DNA from: Unio delphinus
Lineage: Eukaryota > Mollusca > Bivalvia > Unionida > Unionidae
Direction: 5' to 3'
Length of the DNA: 64,000 bases
NCBI GenBank assembly: GCA_029339505.1
Contig: JAQISU010000033.1
Location: 1,054,001-1,118,000 of the forward strand
Shown here in pieces: positions 11,091-22,479 of this stretch (the stretch's first letter is position 1; each line of letters opens with the position of its first letter). The translations under genes and the position numbers were made by a program. The notes beneath the pieces are model-generated. The model searched no databases. It was not told the DNA's origin and worked only from the letters and a program-made list of their open reading frames with translations.

Positions 11091-14000
11091 CTGAATAAAC
11101 AGGAAAAATCAAATTAAATCATAAAATTTACAAAAGCATACATTTGATTGAATTTAGTCAAATAATATTAACACTGACTATACTTTAATTCAGGTTAACA
11201 ACAATATAGATACAATATGTTTATTGGTAAAAGTACCAGCTTAGATTGGAAATTGAAAATATGCTGAATTTTTAAATCAACACAACTTTTTCAAAACAAA
11301 TAGTAAATAAATTCAGTATAAAAAAAATCAATAAAATACACATTTTGTTAACTTTCACCAACTCAGTGCTTTAAAAATGTACTTCAAATGATTTCTATAC
11401 ATACATATATATTAAATTGAACAAGAATAAATATAGAACCATTCACCAATGGTATACTTAAACAATTTTAAAGCAGTTATCTAATGACAAGTCCATGCTT
11501 GATAATAAGTCTAACCCCTTCATAAAAAATTGAGGCAAAAACGTACTAAAGATTTGTCTAATAATTAACTTATCCCAAAACATCTGGACATTTTCTATTG
11601 ACTGCCACCCCTACCCCAAATTTGACTATCATAAGAGAATCACTAAATTTGCATTCAATTCAACTGGTCTATCTGCAATTTTTACTTTGCAACTAAATTT
11701 TCCAATAACTATGTATCATGGAGAAAGAAAAACATTACAGCATAAAAAGATTGGGTAATGTCTACTTCTTGACTGTTGCTGTGCATTTTGCGAACATGAA
11801 TACTGTGAATGGCATTGCTGTATGCCCACACCAGATCAAGTAGAGCATAAATGACTCAGTAAAATACTGACCCACAGGTTTCAATAACCAAGACCTTTGG
11901 TCAAGGTATGCATTCTTGAAATAAATTTAATCTGCATAAAGGATGTTTTCTTATTAGACTTACAATATCAGGGACCTCTGCCCTTCAGATGCCCAAGTTC
12001 TCCATAAACTCTGTTGAAGGTATTTATGTTTAGTGTTACAACTATATGGTCCTAAACCAAGTAATAGACAAAACAAAAACAAAAAAAAAATGTTGTAAAA
12101 TTAAAAACATAATTTATTTCTCTAAAAAAAAAAGACTAACTTACAGTAGTATGAATAAATCTCAAACAGTCCCAAATTATAGTATTCCAAATGAATTCCG
12201 GTTGTGTTCAAAATGAAATGCCTATCTATTGTGCTGATGTGCCAATTGCCTTGAAAAATGCAGTCTTGATGTATCAAATATAATCCAAAACATCTTTAAT
12301 TGAATTCACAGTAATTCCAAAATAGTTACTTAGCTCTAAACTTTATGAGCACCTTGTAATTCCACTGAATAATTGAATTTTAAAAAATCCTCTCACATTA
12401 TGACTAACTTCAACTAAAGCTGATTCTGTAAAGACTGATATTTAAGATATGAATAATTAATTATGTTACTCACTACCTTATCTAAAAGACTAAGACACAA
12501 TTTACAAACCTGGATGAATGTCATAAGTTCATTTCAAAATCAATCTAACAAGTCAAAATGAAAAAAATCAAGAACCTGAATTCGAATCCCACTAAATTCA
12601 CCACCAACAAGATCAAATGATCACATAAATAAGCTTCCAAAAACTTACCTTACCTTATAGTACAAACCCATAAAAAACAAAATTAGCTTTTTAATGGGTT
12701 TGTTTTGTTTTGTTTTACCTAAATGACCTTTACAATCTATAATCATAACAATTAACACACTATGAATATAAATATCATTAGAACTAAAGTTATTATGCAA
12801 AGACATTTTCTTTTCCTTTAATTCTTAGTAACCCTATCCTTGGACCTTTTGTCTCTATATTACATGGTTAAAAACAGAACTTCTGTTAAGAAGACATTTT
12901 TTATTTCTCAACCAGTGAGATTGCACTTTGACCTTTCAATCTAAAATCAATAGTCTTCTTCCTTATCCGAAGTACAAGTCATCCATACCATTTGGTCCAC
13001 ATACATGATGATGTAAAACTAGTCAAGTACAAAAACAATATTTCTTCTTACAGTCAGTGACTTAACTTTTGAAGTACAACCAAATACAGAGTTAAATGCT
13101 CTAATAAATTCTTTCTTTTCATTGTTCATTGTGGAACTTTATTCAGTCAGTGACCTTGACTTGTGATTTTTTTATTTAAAAAAACCCAAATTAATCAGCT
13201 TTTTACAAAGTACGAGCCATGTACAACTTTTGGTAATGATATATAGTGGAGAACTCAAGTCATTGCATCAAAATGATATATGGAACAGATAGATGAAAGG
13301 GCAATATCGCAACATACTTATTTTCTGCATGTTTTCAGAAGTCATTTGCTTTCAGAAACCATACATCTGTTGCATGAATAATATTAAAATGTCTTGAAAA
13401 TTTTGGACAATGCATAACACTTTTTTTCTTGGAACTTATTTTCATAAAAAAACATAATGTTTCATTTTCAAATAAATGTCTCTCTGCCTTCATCCGACAG
13501 TAATTTAACAGACTAAATAGGCTTCATTCAGTCACCAATACATATCTAATGTGATCATGAACTTTCAATAACTAATATAATTTAAACCCTTTGTAAGTCA
13601 GTTGTTATGAAAATAGGCCCAATATTTCATTTAAATTCCCCATCATATAGGGTCTAATTTAGGAAGTGTGATTTCAAGTTTTTTAAAAGTAGCATTGATA
13701 AATCATAAAATTATGTGAAAATAGTTAATTATATTTTTAATCCCTACCTTGAAATCTTTGATAAATTCTTTCTTTTCAATTCTGATGAAATATTTTCAGT
13801 ATGGGGATCAAATATCTAGATTCAGGAATAATGCTAATTTCTAAAATGATTGCACTGAAAAATCAGCAAAGAATAAATGAAAATCATGCATTATATTTTT
13901 AAGTCCAACTTTTATATCCTCACTAAATTCATTTTAATTAAAGAAATTACCCAGCTAGAACAACTTCTCCTAATTTGTCAGCTCTAGATCTGACCAAGCT

Positions 14001-15416
14001 TTTAATCCTGAAGGTCTTCAATGCCAGTGTTCAAGCTCCAACTGATATGTCAGTAGTAAGTATCAATTTGTTTTTCCTATGTATGTATGTATATCCGAAC
14101 TCAGATTGCTAAATATTCAAATAGATTCCTGAATTTTGATTATGTTTATAGTGACCATTCACAGCACTCCTAAGCTCATAATCAGATTCATCATTAAGAG
14201 CAGGTTTTTTTTTGTGATGTATTTTCCGAGCCATTGCTTTAAGGTCGTTTCTGTAAACAGCCAAAAGGCCTCTTTGGAAATGACTCTGGCAAGGAACAAT
14301 CCCTCTACAAACTAGGCTTTGCCTCCTCACTTGTTGCATAATACATGATAAACTTATCCATGAAAATTATTACTGATACTAATAGATTTCAGCGACATTT
14401 TTCCAGGATATAAACTTAAAAAAAACTTAAATAAATTTTAATACTGGTGGTTATCTTATTTATTCTTTAAGAAATAACTTGTCCATGGTTGGTTGGTTTT
14501 CAAAATGTATTCAATAAATATTTATCATCGTTTCTACTTTTTTTTTAACTAACTTGATTCAGATACGAAAAATCTGTTTGGTGGTCAGTGTAGACATCAT
14601 GACACAGATGACCATATTCAGCGGGTAGGACAGTCAGGACATCAATTAAAGACAATGAAAATAGTATTATCTCTGTTCAACTTCTCAACCATGATTCCTT
14701 TTATTATGTCATCAAATAATATATCAGTTTCTGTATGGATTATTATATTTAAAGGAATTGTGTAAAAGGAATCATTATCCTTGTCAGTGGCATTATGCAC
14801 CATCGATTAATTGTAGTTATTACTCTACAGTTATTTAAGCAGTACTTTGGATTATAAATGACTAAAGAAAAAGCAGAAGAAAAGAACAAAGAACAACAAC
14901 TAATGCAGAGCTGATAACTCTCCAGACTTACAACTGTTGAAAAGTGGGATAAAAAAATTAGTGAATTTTGACTCATTTTCAATTTTATAATGACACTAAC
15001 TCCATCCACTTTCAATGGTCAGTACTACATTGTATGAGAATCCCAAAATAAAGCTAAAACATTATTTACACTGATTACATGTACAAATTTATTTGCAGCC
15101 AAATTTACTGATATAAACAAACTTCATGCTATTTGTAATGATAAGATGTAATGATAAGATGATGTGTCAATCTTGAAATTCCTCAATTAGGCTAATTGGT
15201 AAATTTGTTTTTAAAACAGTACACGCTTCTTGCCTGCTGGTTTATATTAGTGTCTTAAATTGTTGCAAATTTTCAGCATCTAAGAAGGCACTAAAATTTG
15301 TCTTATTGTTTCTCATAATAGAAAACAATCTTTCACTGTCAGTGTCACTGTTGATGATCTCCAACTGAGAAAGGCTGGTTATGTTCAACAAGAAAGGTCA
15401 CAAACAATGCTTCAGC

Positions 15417-17017
15417 ATTGGTGTGGCGTTGCCCGACCCAAAAATTAAATTAGGACCATGTATTATCAAGTAAGTCGGACAAGCCACTGTTTATTGTTAC
15501 ACATGACCGCAGGCTAACACCATCCCTTACGTAAGTTTGCCATAGTTAAGAGAGGAAGCTGACCAAAAAGCCCGTCAGATGTGTAATTAGCACCTTGGGC
15601 TGGAAGGATGTTTTGGACATCAAAGAAGCTGCCAGAAGGAGTGGGCGTGCCTTATCTTCTGGATACGCTGACTGACCGCCAGATTGAATAAGTCGAGTGG
15701 ATAGGGCCCCAGCGCTACCCAATCAGAATCGAGGAAGGGGTGGGACCCTGATTTATTTTAAAATATAATATCTTTAACCGGCCGGCTAGCTTTAGTTTCC
15801 GATTACCCGTTAAGGAGGATTGTCTGTAAAGAATTGGAACTCCGTAGCCATACGTTAATTGGCGGTAAATCCTTAGAACAGAATTCTAAGTATAGCTTCT
15901 AAAAAGGTCAGTGAGCTATTTGTTTGATCTTTGCTTTCTGCGACTGCATTTAATTGTAGATCGTTTATATATACGTATTATTACTAAAATCGTACTAGGA
16001 ATAATTATTTGTGATGTTGATATGTTTGTATATTTGAAGAATGAGTTCCTATTTGTAAAGAATCGTATTGCTTGCTAGCCGTCATAAGAATTAATATTAT
16101 TATAATTTGCTATGTGGTTATTTTATCGTACAATAGCACATTATCCATGTAATTATAGAAGTGAATGTTATCTTTGAAATGATTTCACTTGAGAAATTAA
16201 TAATATGAATATTTGAATATTTGTGTACGCTTGTGGGAGTGTAGTGTACAGACATACATCTGGTTGTCGTAATATTATAAGTACAACGAGATTATATATA
16301 TACATATTAGATATACTTATGTGATATGATGTATGGATATATGTATGATATCGTGCTATTACGCCATTGTTTCCCTGTAAGAGTGTGTGGGAATTTCGAT
16401 GTGTATGTATGCGTGTCCTAAACGTAATAGCCTTATCTGATGGTTAATGGATGATTTAGTGTGAGGTGAGATTGATAAACCATATGTTAACGCCTTGTGA
16501 TTTTCACAGGAAGCTTCGAGGGACAGACTAGGAGTGGTCCCAGTGTCTCCGTTATAGACGGAAGAAAGAAAAGGAAAGAGGGAAACCTGGAGAGGAAGTT
16601 TCGTGGGACAGACCAGTGAAAGTGGTCCCAATAGTCTGGATAGAGAAACGGAAGGAAAGTGAAGGGAGGAGAGAAATCGGGAGAGGTGAAATTCAGGAAG
16701 AGCGGAAGGATAGGATAATAGATGAGTACAACCAAAGGCCAGGTGGAAAATCGAACTCACACTGAAAATCATAAGATGAAATAGGCTATCACTTAGAGGA
16801 CAAGTGATTTTGTGACATTTAACTTTATAGGTTTCATTAAATTGTTATTATTGAATTTCATCTTCGTGTTATATATATATAACTGGGGGCTCAGAGCCGT
16901 ATATCTATTTGGTCTTTAATCTAAATTTAAATTCACGAGCCAGGTGAAACTTCCATAATATTTTAATTAATATTTTGGAAGTACACCACCCCAACCTTTG
17001 CAGAACGCTACAATTGG
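15417..17017. mobile_element. Solo long terminal repeat (about 1591 bp) with ATTGG target duplications
   Basis: The LTR spans 15422-17012, beginning TGTGGCGTTGCCC and ending GCAGAACGCTACA. The ends form an imperfect inverted repeat (TGTGGCGTT against TGTAGCGTT) with canonical TG...CA. It is flanked on both sides by ATTGG (15417-15421 and 17013-17017), a perfect 5-bp duplication of the kind left by Ty3/Gypsy-type and retroviral integrases. A TATATATATAA box near 16870 suggests plus orientation. A purine-rich segment (about 16555-16720) includes an internal imperfect duplication of about 95 bp, with GGGACAGAC and GTGGTCCCA words in both halves. No gag or pol frame exists inside, as expected of a solo LTR left by LTR-LTR recombination. 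Family unknown. Confidence 0.78.
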
Positions 17018-17043
17018 TAGCAAGCAGGACTTGACTAGGTGGC

Positions 17044-17629
17044 TTAACACATTAACCCCTGGAGGTTTTTGCTGTTTTTGCACGAAATGCGAGTAGGAAA
17101 CACATTTTCAGGACTATTTCTGAATACATCCTAATACATCAACTTCCAAGAATAGCCTAATGCCTAGTTGTGTTAAAAACATTGTTTTCCATTGGTTATT
17201 TTGCTTGTGAATGAGCAGAAGAGGAAAAGTTCGAGTTCTTTAAAAAATTTCTTTGCTTAACGAACCCATCATTTTCATATGGAGACCATTCTTTTTTAAA
17301 AATGCTCACCATTTCCTATTTTTTGCACATGTTCACCTGTGTGCAGTTTAGACTGGTCTGACTTAGATCTGAGGCAAAAAAGTCCAAAATATGGACACAA
17401 AATCAATTTCCAACCACGGGTGAATTTTGGGTGTAAAAAAAAAAAATCCAAAAAAGTAGGTTTTTCCCTCTGTATTTTGTAGTGCAACTAAACCATCCAG
17501 ATTATTTGGTATCTTTGTTGAGCTAAATCTGTCTACCTTTCTATAATACCACCCACTTTAGTGTATCATACATGACCTTGACACTACAGAGCTTGGCAGT
17601 ATACTCGGCACCAGGGGTTAATGTGTTAA
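17044..17629. mobile_element. MITE with 19-bp terminal inverted repeats and TTAA ends
   Basis: The left end is TTAACACATTAACCCCTGG at 17044-17062, and its exact reverse complement lies at 17611-17629. The outermost TTAA on both sides fits the TTAA target duplication of piggyBac (or Kolobok) elements. The 586-bp body has no transposase; the minus-strand open frame at 17487-17296 shows no motif I recognise. It lies about 30 bp from the solo LTR. Superfamily is inferred from the target site only. Confidence 0.75.
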
Positions 17630-18643
17630 AGAACTCCAAAACTGAAATCTGTTTGGGGTCCTATAGCAGTGTGCTTTTTCATATTCTGTAACATGTCCAC
17701 AGGGGATTGTATCGTTGCTTATAATTTATCTGTCATACATGCATTACCAGTATATAATAATATTAGTACATGGTACACGTATCACAGGTAAATTGTATGC
17801 AACAATACCTGTTCTTGTGCACACTGCCAATTGTAAAATTTAAGATACTACTGAAAAGCATAATGTACATCAATTATTGCATGCTGAATGCTAGGCCAAA
17901 TTTTAATGCACTCAAATCTATACTTCACGTTTTGGAAAATACAAACTTTTTCCTTGTTTGTGAAAGCATTTTAACTGCAGTGTAGCTTAAGATATGGCAT
18001 TAATCCATAAAATGAAATGTCAAACGGTTAACGATTAGTGGTGTTGGCGCATGTGCTGAAAACAGAAATCAAGCAAATTACAATACATGCTAATCTTTTA
18101 AGATCTAAAAAAATTCCAAAACTTTAAAAAGCTGTCTTCATGTAGTGTTTTTGTGAAAAAAAATCACAGCTGCTACAAGTATGCACGAGTGCCACTTTTA
18201 TAAAATGAAAAAAAAAATCAATTGGGCCCCCATTTATAAAACTTTTATTCTAATTATATAAGCTACAATGCTTGCCACAGGGCAAACTGTAACAACTGGA
18301 TCTAGTTTTATTAACATTGCAACTTGCAATACAGGACTGTTATGTGTATCAGTGACCACTACGGCTATTTTGACTAGCACTTAACAGAATAAAATTTATT
18401 TTATTCCTGATATAAGCCGATTGAGAATTTGGGAATTTGTAATTTTTCTGCATGTGACAAGAATCTGTGAATTGCTATGCTATCCAGAGTGATGAAATTC
18501 ACACCAATATCGTTAGGATAGGCAGGTCTGCTAATGGCAATGTGATTTATCACTTCTGTAATTAGCAAACATTATCTAGTTTATTTCATTTTATAAAAGA
18601 TGAAAGAGTTGGTACAGATTAGTTGCTTGCTGTGATATCACAC

Positions 18644-18860
18644 TGAAAACTACGCTGGTTAATAAACAAATTTGCACTACCCTATACTGTGACTATTAGA
18701 AAACTACGCTGGTTAATAAACAAATTTGCACTACCCTATACTGTGACTATTAGAAAACTACGCTGGTTAATAAACAAATTTGCACTACCCTATACTGTGA
18801 CTATTAGAAAACTACACTGGTTAATAAACAAATTTGCACTACCCTATACTGTGACTATTA
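18644..18860. repeat. 54-bp tandem repeat, 4 copies
   Basis: Units start GAAAACTACGCTGGTTAATA and end CCTATACTGTGACTATTA. Starts lie at 18644, 18699, 18753 and 18807. As 54 is a multiple of three, one frame stays open and looks like an 18-residue peptide repeat. Near-identity at the DNA level and the absence of flanking coding sequence make this an artefact. Confidence 0.92.
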
Positions 18861-19176
18861 GACTCAACATAGTCTTTTCTTTAACTTAGTTTTCTGATGA
18901 CAGTTATGGTACAGAGCCCAGAATAATCAGGACTGAATAGACTTTGATCAAACAAAATTAGTATTAAATTTTAAAACAATGATCTAAATTTAGGATGAGT
19001 ACATGCACACTTGTGACCTTTATGACTTTTATTAAAGACTATAAAGACAGGTGTAAGTTCGGCTGACTAACATGGCACCTCATATAACTAGACTGCTACA
19101 CAAGCAAGTAAAAACCATATTATTCAAAATTTGTCCCTAAATTCTAATGTAAATTTCTACTGGTAGTATGACTTAC

Positions 19177-19461
19177 CATATTAGCTGTGTTTTGGATCAA
19201 AAACTGTGGCTGTAACCCAGCCGTGAGCTGTGACGGACTCAGGAAGATAAGTTGCTGCATGCCCTGTAGAGTTGGGATTTGTGCAGTCTGAATGGTTGGG
19301 GTCAGGGTCTGTGACACTGCCTGCTGAACCTGAGTCATAGTATGCTGTTGTTGAAGTTGTTGTAATTGTTGTTGGTTAAACTGAATCTGTAATTGCTGTT
19401 GAAGCTGCTGAAGCTCAGATGCTGAGATCTGAATGGTTGGTAGGCCACTCGAAACAGGAAT
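19177..19461 (-). CDS. POU class 2 factor, glutamine-rich activation-domain exon
   Basis: A 285-bp exon (95 codons, phase 0 to 0) with acceptor ACATTTCAG and a consensus GTAAGT donor. It begins IPVSSGLPTIQISASELQQL and contains a glutamine-rich stretch that is about half Gln over 25 residues. It continues through QQAVSQTLTPTIQTAQIP to LQPQFLIQNTANM. The order Gln-rich block, hydrophobic segment, LQP-Q-F-I/L-I corresponds to the Oct-1 N-terminal glutamine-rich activation region. It joins the next exon (GNLLF) in frame. Its acceptor and first 40 or so bases are duplicated twice upstream (19514-19699). Confidence 0.9.
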
Positions 19462-19699
19462 CTGAAATGTACATATATCATAATTTCATGTCTAAAAGAT
19501 CACATCTATTTTAGCTGAGATCTGAATGGTTGGTAGGATACTGGAAACAGGAGTCTGTAATGTACATATATCATAATTTTATGTCTAAAAGATCACATCT
19601 ATTTTAGCTGAGATCTGAATGGTTGGTAGGCCACTGGAAACAGGAGTCTGTAATGTACATATATCATAATTTTATGTCTAAAAGATCACATCTATTTTA
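19421..19699. repeat. 93-bp triplication covering an exon edge and its splice acceptor
   Basis: Three head-to-tail 93-bp units start at 19421, 19514 and 19607. The first is the real 5' edge of the Gln-rich POU2 exon with its acceptor and intron. The other two repeat about 41-44 bases of exon plus an intact-looking acceptor (GTACATTACAG), but have no donor. On the minus strand a transcript entering copies 2 or 3 meets an in-frame TAG soon after the duplicated exon part. Confidence 0.92.
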
Positions 19700-19816
19700 G
19701 CAGCTATTGATTTTGTGAGCTGACAATTGATAATTTGTAATCTTAATATGACAGGTTGTTCCTTGAAGCAGAGAAGAAAAAACTCCTGAAACATCATTAA
19801 TTTGCACTGGCTCAAT

Positions 19817-20306
19817 TTTCGTGGTTTTGCTAGACAAAAAAAAGAGGCATTCAGGATGGTACTTAGATTTGTGGTTTTGCTAGATAAAAAAGGCATTCAT
19901 GATGGTAATTAAATTTGTGGTTTTGCTAGACAAAACAAGGCATTCATGATGGTACTTAAATTTGTGGTTTTGCTAGACAAAAAAGGCATTCATGATGGTA
20001 CTTAAATTTGTGGTTTTGCTAGACAAAAAAAGGCATTCATGATGGTACTTAAATTTGTGGTTTTGCTAGATAAAAAGGGCATTCATGATGGTACTTAAAT
20101 TTGTGGTTTTGCTAGACAAAAAAGGCATTCATGATGGTACTTAGATTTGTGGTTTTGCTAGATAAAAAAGGCATTCATGATGGTACTTAAATTTGTGGTT
20201 TTGCTAGATAAAAAAGGCATTCATGATGGTACTTAAATTTGTGGTTTACTATTTTAAAAAAGCATTCATGACGGTACTTAAATTTGTGGTTTTGCTATAT
20301 AAAAAG
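19817..20306. repeat. 46-bp minisatellite, about 10-11 copies
   Basis: The unit contains GGCATTCATGATGGTACTTA, then AATTTGTGGTTTTGCTAGAC and a short A-run. Copies differ by single substitutions and A-tract length. The array directly abuts the truncated packaging-ATPase relic at 20308, so it lies at or replaces one side of that mobile element. Confidence 0.9.
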
Positions 20307-20307
20307 A

Positions 20308-20673
20308 GGCATACACAACTAAATTATTAATAAATCCATCAAATTCATCAATACATGGTGCTTCATCAATATTGGTAATAAAATTAATATCATCATCACC
20401 TTCATGTAATAATTTTGCGTTTTCATTAAAATCTTTAAGTACATCATAACTACTTTGATTATGTACAGATGGTGCTACTAAATATAATTTATCCCACTTG
20501 AGCCATCTCATTATCAAATTAAGTAATAACTGTATTTTACCAGACCCAGACAGAACTAATATTATCATTCTGATAGAATTGGGTAGCGCTAGATGATGTC
20601 TAACTGGTTCTTGTTTATGTCTCTGAGAAATCAATGACATCCATATTATACAAATATAACAAATAATATGCAT
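20308..20673 (-). pseudogene. Maverick/Polinton-like packaging ATPase, truncated relic (copy 1)
   Basis: The minus-strand frame retains the Walker A region (SGSGKIQLLLNL), followed by RWLKWDKLYLVAPSV and VLKDFNENAK. All of these match the copy at 50136-50655. It ends at the hydrophobic strand of Walker B (NNLVVY), just before the expected acidic pair, where the 46-bp minisatellite begins. In Polintons this A32-like (FtsK/HerA-type) ATPase drives genome packaging. Walker A has Ile where Thr/Ser is expected, and the C-terminal half is missing, so it is inactive. Old integrated copy; identity is based on the second copy and family knowledge. Confidence 0.8.
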
Positions 20674-20897
20674 TTATATTGTGTTCGATGCAGAGCATCC
20701 ACCCCCAACTAATGGATTAATAACAATATTTAAAAAAAAAAAAAGCATACACTTAACAGGCAAGTGTGTGAAATGTGGCACAAAAACATAAATTCGTCTC
20801 CCTGACAAAAAAAAATAGGTGGTGATCTCACCTACTTAATTAGGAAAATTACCAGGAACTCCAATGGCTAAATACAATGTGCCCAGGAGAAAAACAT

Positions 20898-21100
20898 CTT
20901 CCTGGATATAACTTTTGTGGTCCTGGAACCCGAATTGATATTCGACTTGACGAACGAGATCAACCAAAACCTGGAGTGTACCCAGTAAATGCTATTCATC
21001 AAGCATGTTATATTCATGATGTATCATATAAAAATAAAGATTTACAATGATATATTGCAGATGTAAATCTGATACACTCGTTAAATTCCATAACAAAATA
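20898..21100 (+). pseudogene. Phospholipase A2-like capsid domain relic (copy 1)
   Basis: The plus-strand frame reads PGYNFCGPGT, a PLA2-type calcium-binding loop, then R-I-D-I-R-L. About 20 residues later comes C-Y-I-H-D-V-S-Y, carrying the catalytic His-Asp pair. Such PLA2-like domains occur in parvovirus VP1 and in Maverick/adintovirus capsid-associated proteins, where they help membrane passage. A TGA stop follows soon after the His-Asp motif. It lies about 350 bp from the ATPase P-loop and is divergently oriented to it, with the integrase downstream. Confidence 0.72.
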
Positions 21101-21177
21101 AATCTTTCAGAGTCATTAGCTTTTTGGGGCTGGTAATTACTCAACCAATTATGATAAAAGAAAGGAATCAATTTTTT

Positions 21178-22126
21178 TTTAGCCCAAGAGGATATTGGAG
21201 AGGTAGAGAAGTGATTAGTTAACTTGCTGATGCAGCAAATGTTACATGTTTTGTTGCTGCAAATTGGTTAGCATGACTGGCAATATGGCAAATTTATCTA
21301 CCACCACCTAAACAAATTCAGTACAATCATTTTGATGTCAGTGTTCCTAATGAAATTCATCAGGTGGGTATTTTGTTTTTACCACACATTATTATTAAAA
21401 CTGGTAGATGTCAATACACATACAAATATGCATTAACTGTCATTGACATTGCAAGTAGATATAAAGAAGCAGAGCCATTATTAACTAAAACAGCCTGCAC
21501 TCGTAGCTGCTTTTGAGTGAATGTATCAATAAGGACCCTTGCAATGGCTTCAATTGCTACAGGTTGATCCTGGCAAAGAATTTCTTGATGCAATATCATC
21601 TCCGATGAAAATAACATATTGTCTGAATCAGACGAGGACATACTGCAATTCATCATGATCAGGCAATTGTTGAACAATTTAATCAAACATATGCTGAGTG
21701 GTTATTTGGATGCAAAAGAAATATCCATGAATAAAGTTCAAAAAGATGTGAGAACTCACGAATGGGTTACAAGACAACCAAGTGTGATAGCTGCATTAAA
21801 TAATGAGATTACTTGTACAGTTTCAATGAAATCCATTAATGTAATCACAAAAAAATATATATCAATAAAAAAAGATTTTTCAAAACAATCAGTATTAGGC
21901 AATGTTGCCGTAAGATATTTATATGAACCTGGCAAACTTGAGGGTGGTAAAAAAAGACTGACTGATCCTATCTTGAGTGTAACTACACATACAATTTCAA
22001 TTATGATCCACAGGTAGACCTTCAATCCTTTGATTAGATTCAACTGCTCCTCAATGCGGATTTGTATGTGAACAATTACAAGTAATTCCTGAAGATACAC
22101 AATTACCAATGTATTCACTTAACTAG
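21178..22126 (+). pseudogene. Maverick/Polinton-like integrase relic (copy 1)
   Basis: Similarity to the copy at 50919-51812 is visible from SPRGYWRGRE through the DPGKEF segment around the second catalytic Asp, to the C-terminal GNVAVRYLYEPGKLEGG and TDP region. The frame is broken by several stops and frameshifts, so no long open frame spans it. The longest intact part is the C-terminal 130 residues (from 21619). Retroviral-type integrases insert the element via a DDE active site. The TAG stop at 22124-22126 overlaps the tail of the opposite-strand HNH module. Confidence 0.82.
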
Positions 22127-22340
22127 TGCCTCGACGTAGATTATGCTCAAGACAGGTCAGCATTACATTTATCTGTGTGTGACCAAGACTACTATCAATT
22201 CTATCTATGGTAAATTGTCTTGTATCATTAACTGTATATTGCCACAATATTACTGTGTTACAGCTCGCACGATGATTATTCTGTTGCTGTTTTAATGCCA
22301 TGATAAATTCATGTTCAAGATCATAGTCGCATTTATTTTT
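22119..22340 (-). pseudogene. HNH-type zinc module at the end of the replication gene (copy 1)
   Basis: The minus-strand frame carries KQQQNNHRASCN, FTIDRIDSSLGHT, and a closing LTCLEHN. This is the pattern C..C, D-R-x-D-N/S-S-x-G-H-T, then C..C-N of HNH/endonuclease VII-like folds. Here one cysteine of the last pair is His. The homologous frame in copy 2 (51805-52032) has the full C..CN pair. It follows the helicase relic in the same orientation and is probably its C-terminal domain, although a frameshift separates them. Confidence 0.6.
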
Positions 22341-22479
22341 TTGTCACAATGTTTATAACCGGATACTTTTTTCTTAATATATCATCGATAACAACTTCGT
22401 TATTGGTGCCAGCATTTCTAAAAAATCTACATTAATCCTCCGCAACTGTAATATTCTTCCAACTCAAGACACTGTGAGA

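Larger units (their letters stand above)
11091..19176 (-). other. POU2 intron containing a solo LTR, a MITE and a 54-bp repeat
   Basis: Bounded by a GTAAGT donor at 19176 and an acceptor ending at 11091. From 11.1 to 15.4 kb I see only AT-rich sequence and diverged TGACCTTTGACC-rich dispersed repeat (about 12890-13260). A short minus-strand open frame at 14339-14109 has no recognisable similarity. The solo LTR (15422-17012), the TTAA-flanked MITE (17044-17629) and the 54-bp array (18644-18860) follow. Confidence 0.6.

Noticed and set aside
14109..14339. 76-codon minus-strand frame on the POU2 strand
   Set aside because: Slightly less AT-rich than its surroundings, but it has no recognisable motif and no convincing splice sites in a phase fitting the neighbouring exons.
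16359..16772. 137-codon minus-strand frame inside the LTR
   Set aside because: It lies over a purine-rich tract, giving Ser/Phe/Leu-rich low-complexity protein; overlapping frames in other phases are equally open and no motif is seen.
16880..16900. Retroviral primer-binding site (TGGGGGCTC) marking an LTR end near 16884
   Set aside because: Only the first nine bases resemble a tRNA-Pro-type site, and the perfect ATTGG duplications place the LTR end at 17012.
17015..17034. Primer-binding site TGGTAGCAAGCAGGACTTGA after the LTR
   Set aside because: Its first bases are the target duplication itself, and no internal retrotransposon sequence or second LTR follows; the MITE begins at 17044.
18689..18889. 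Open frame with an 18-residue repeat
   Set aside because: It is a by-product of the 54-bp tandem repeat.
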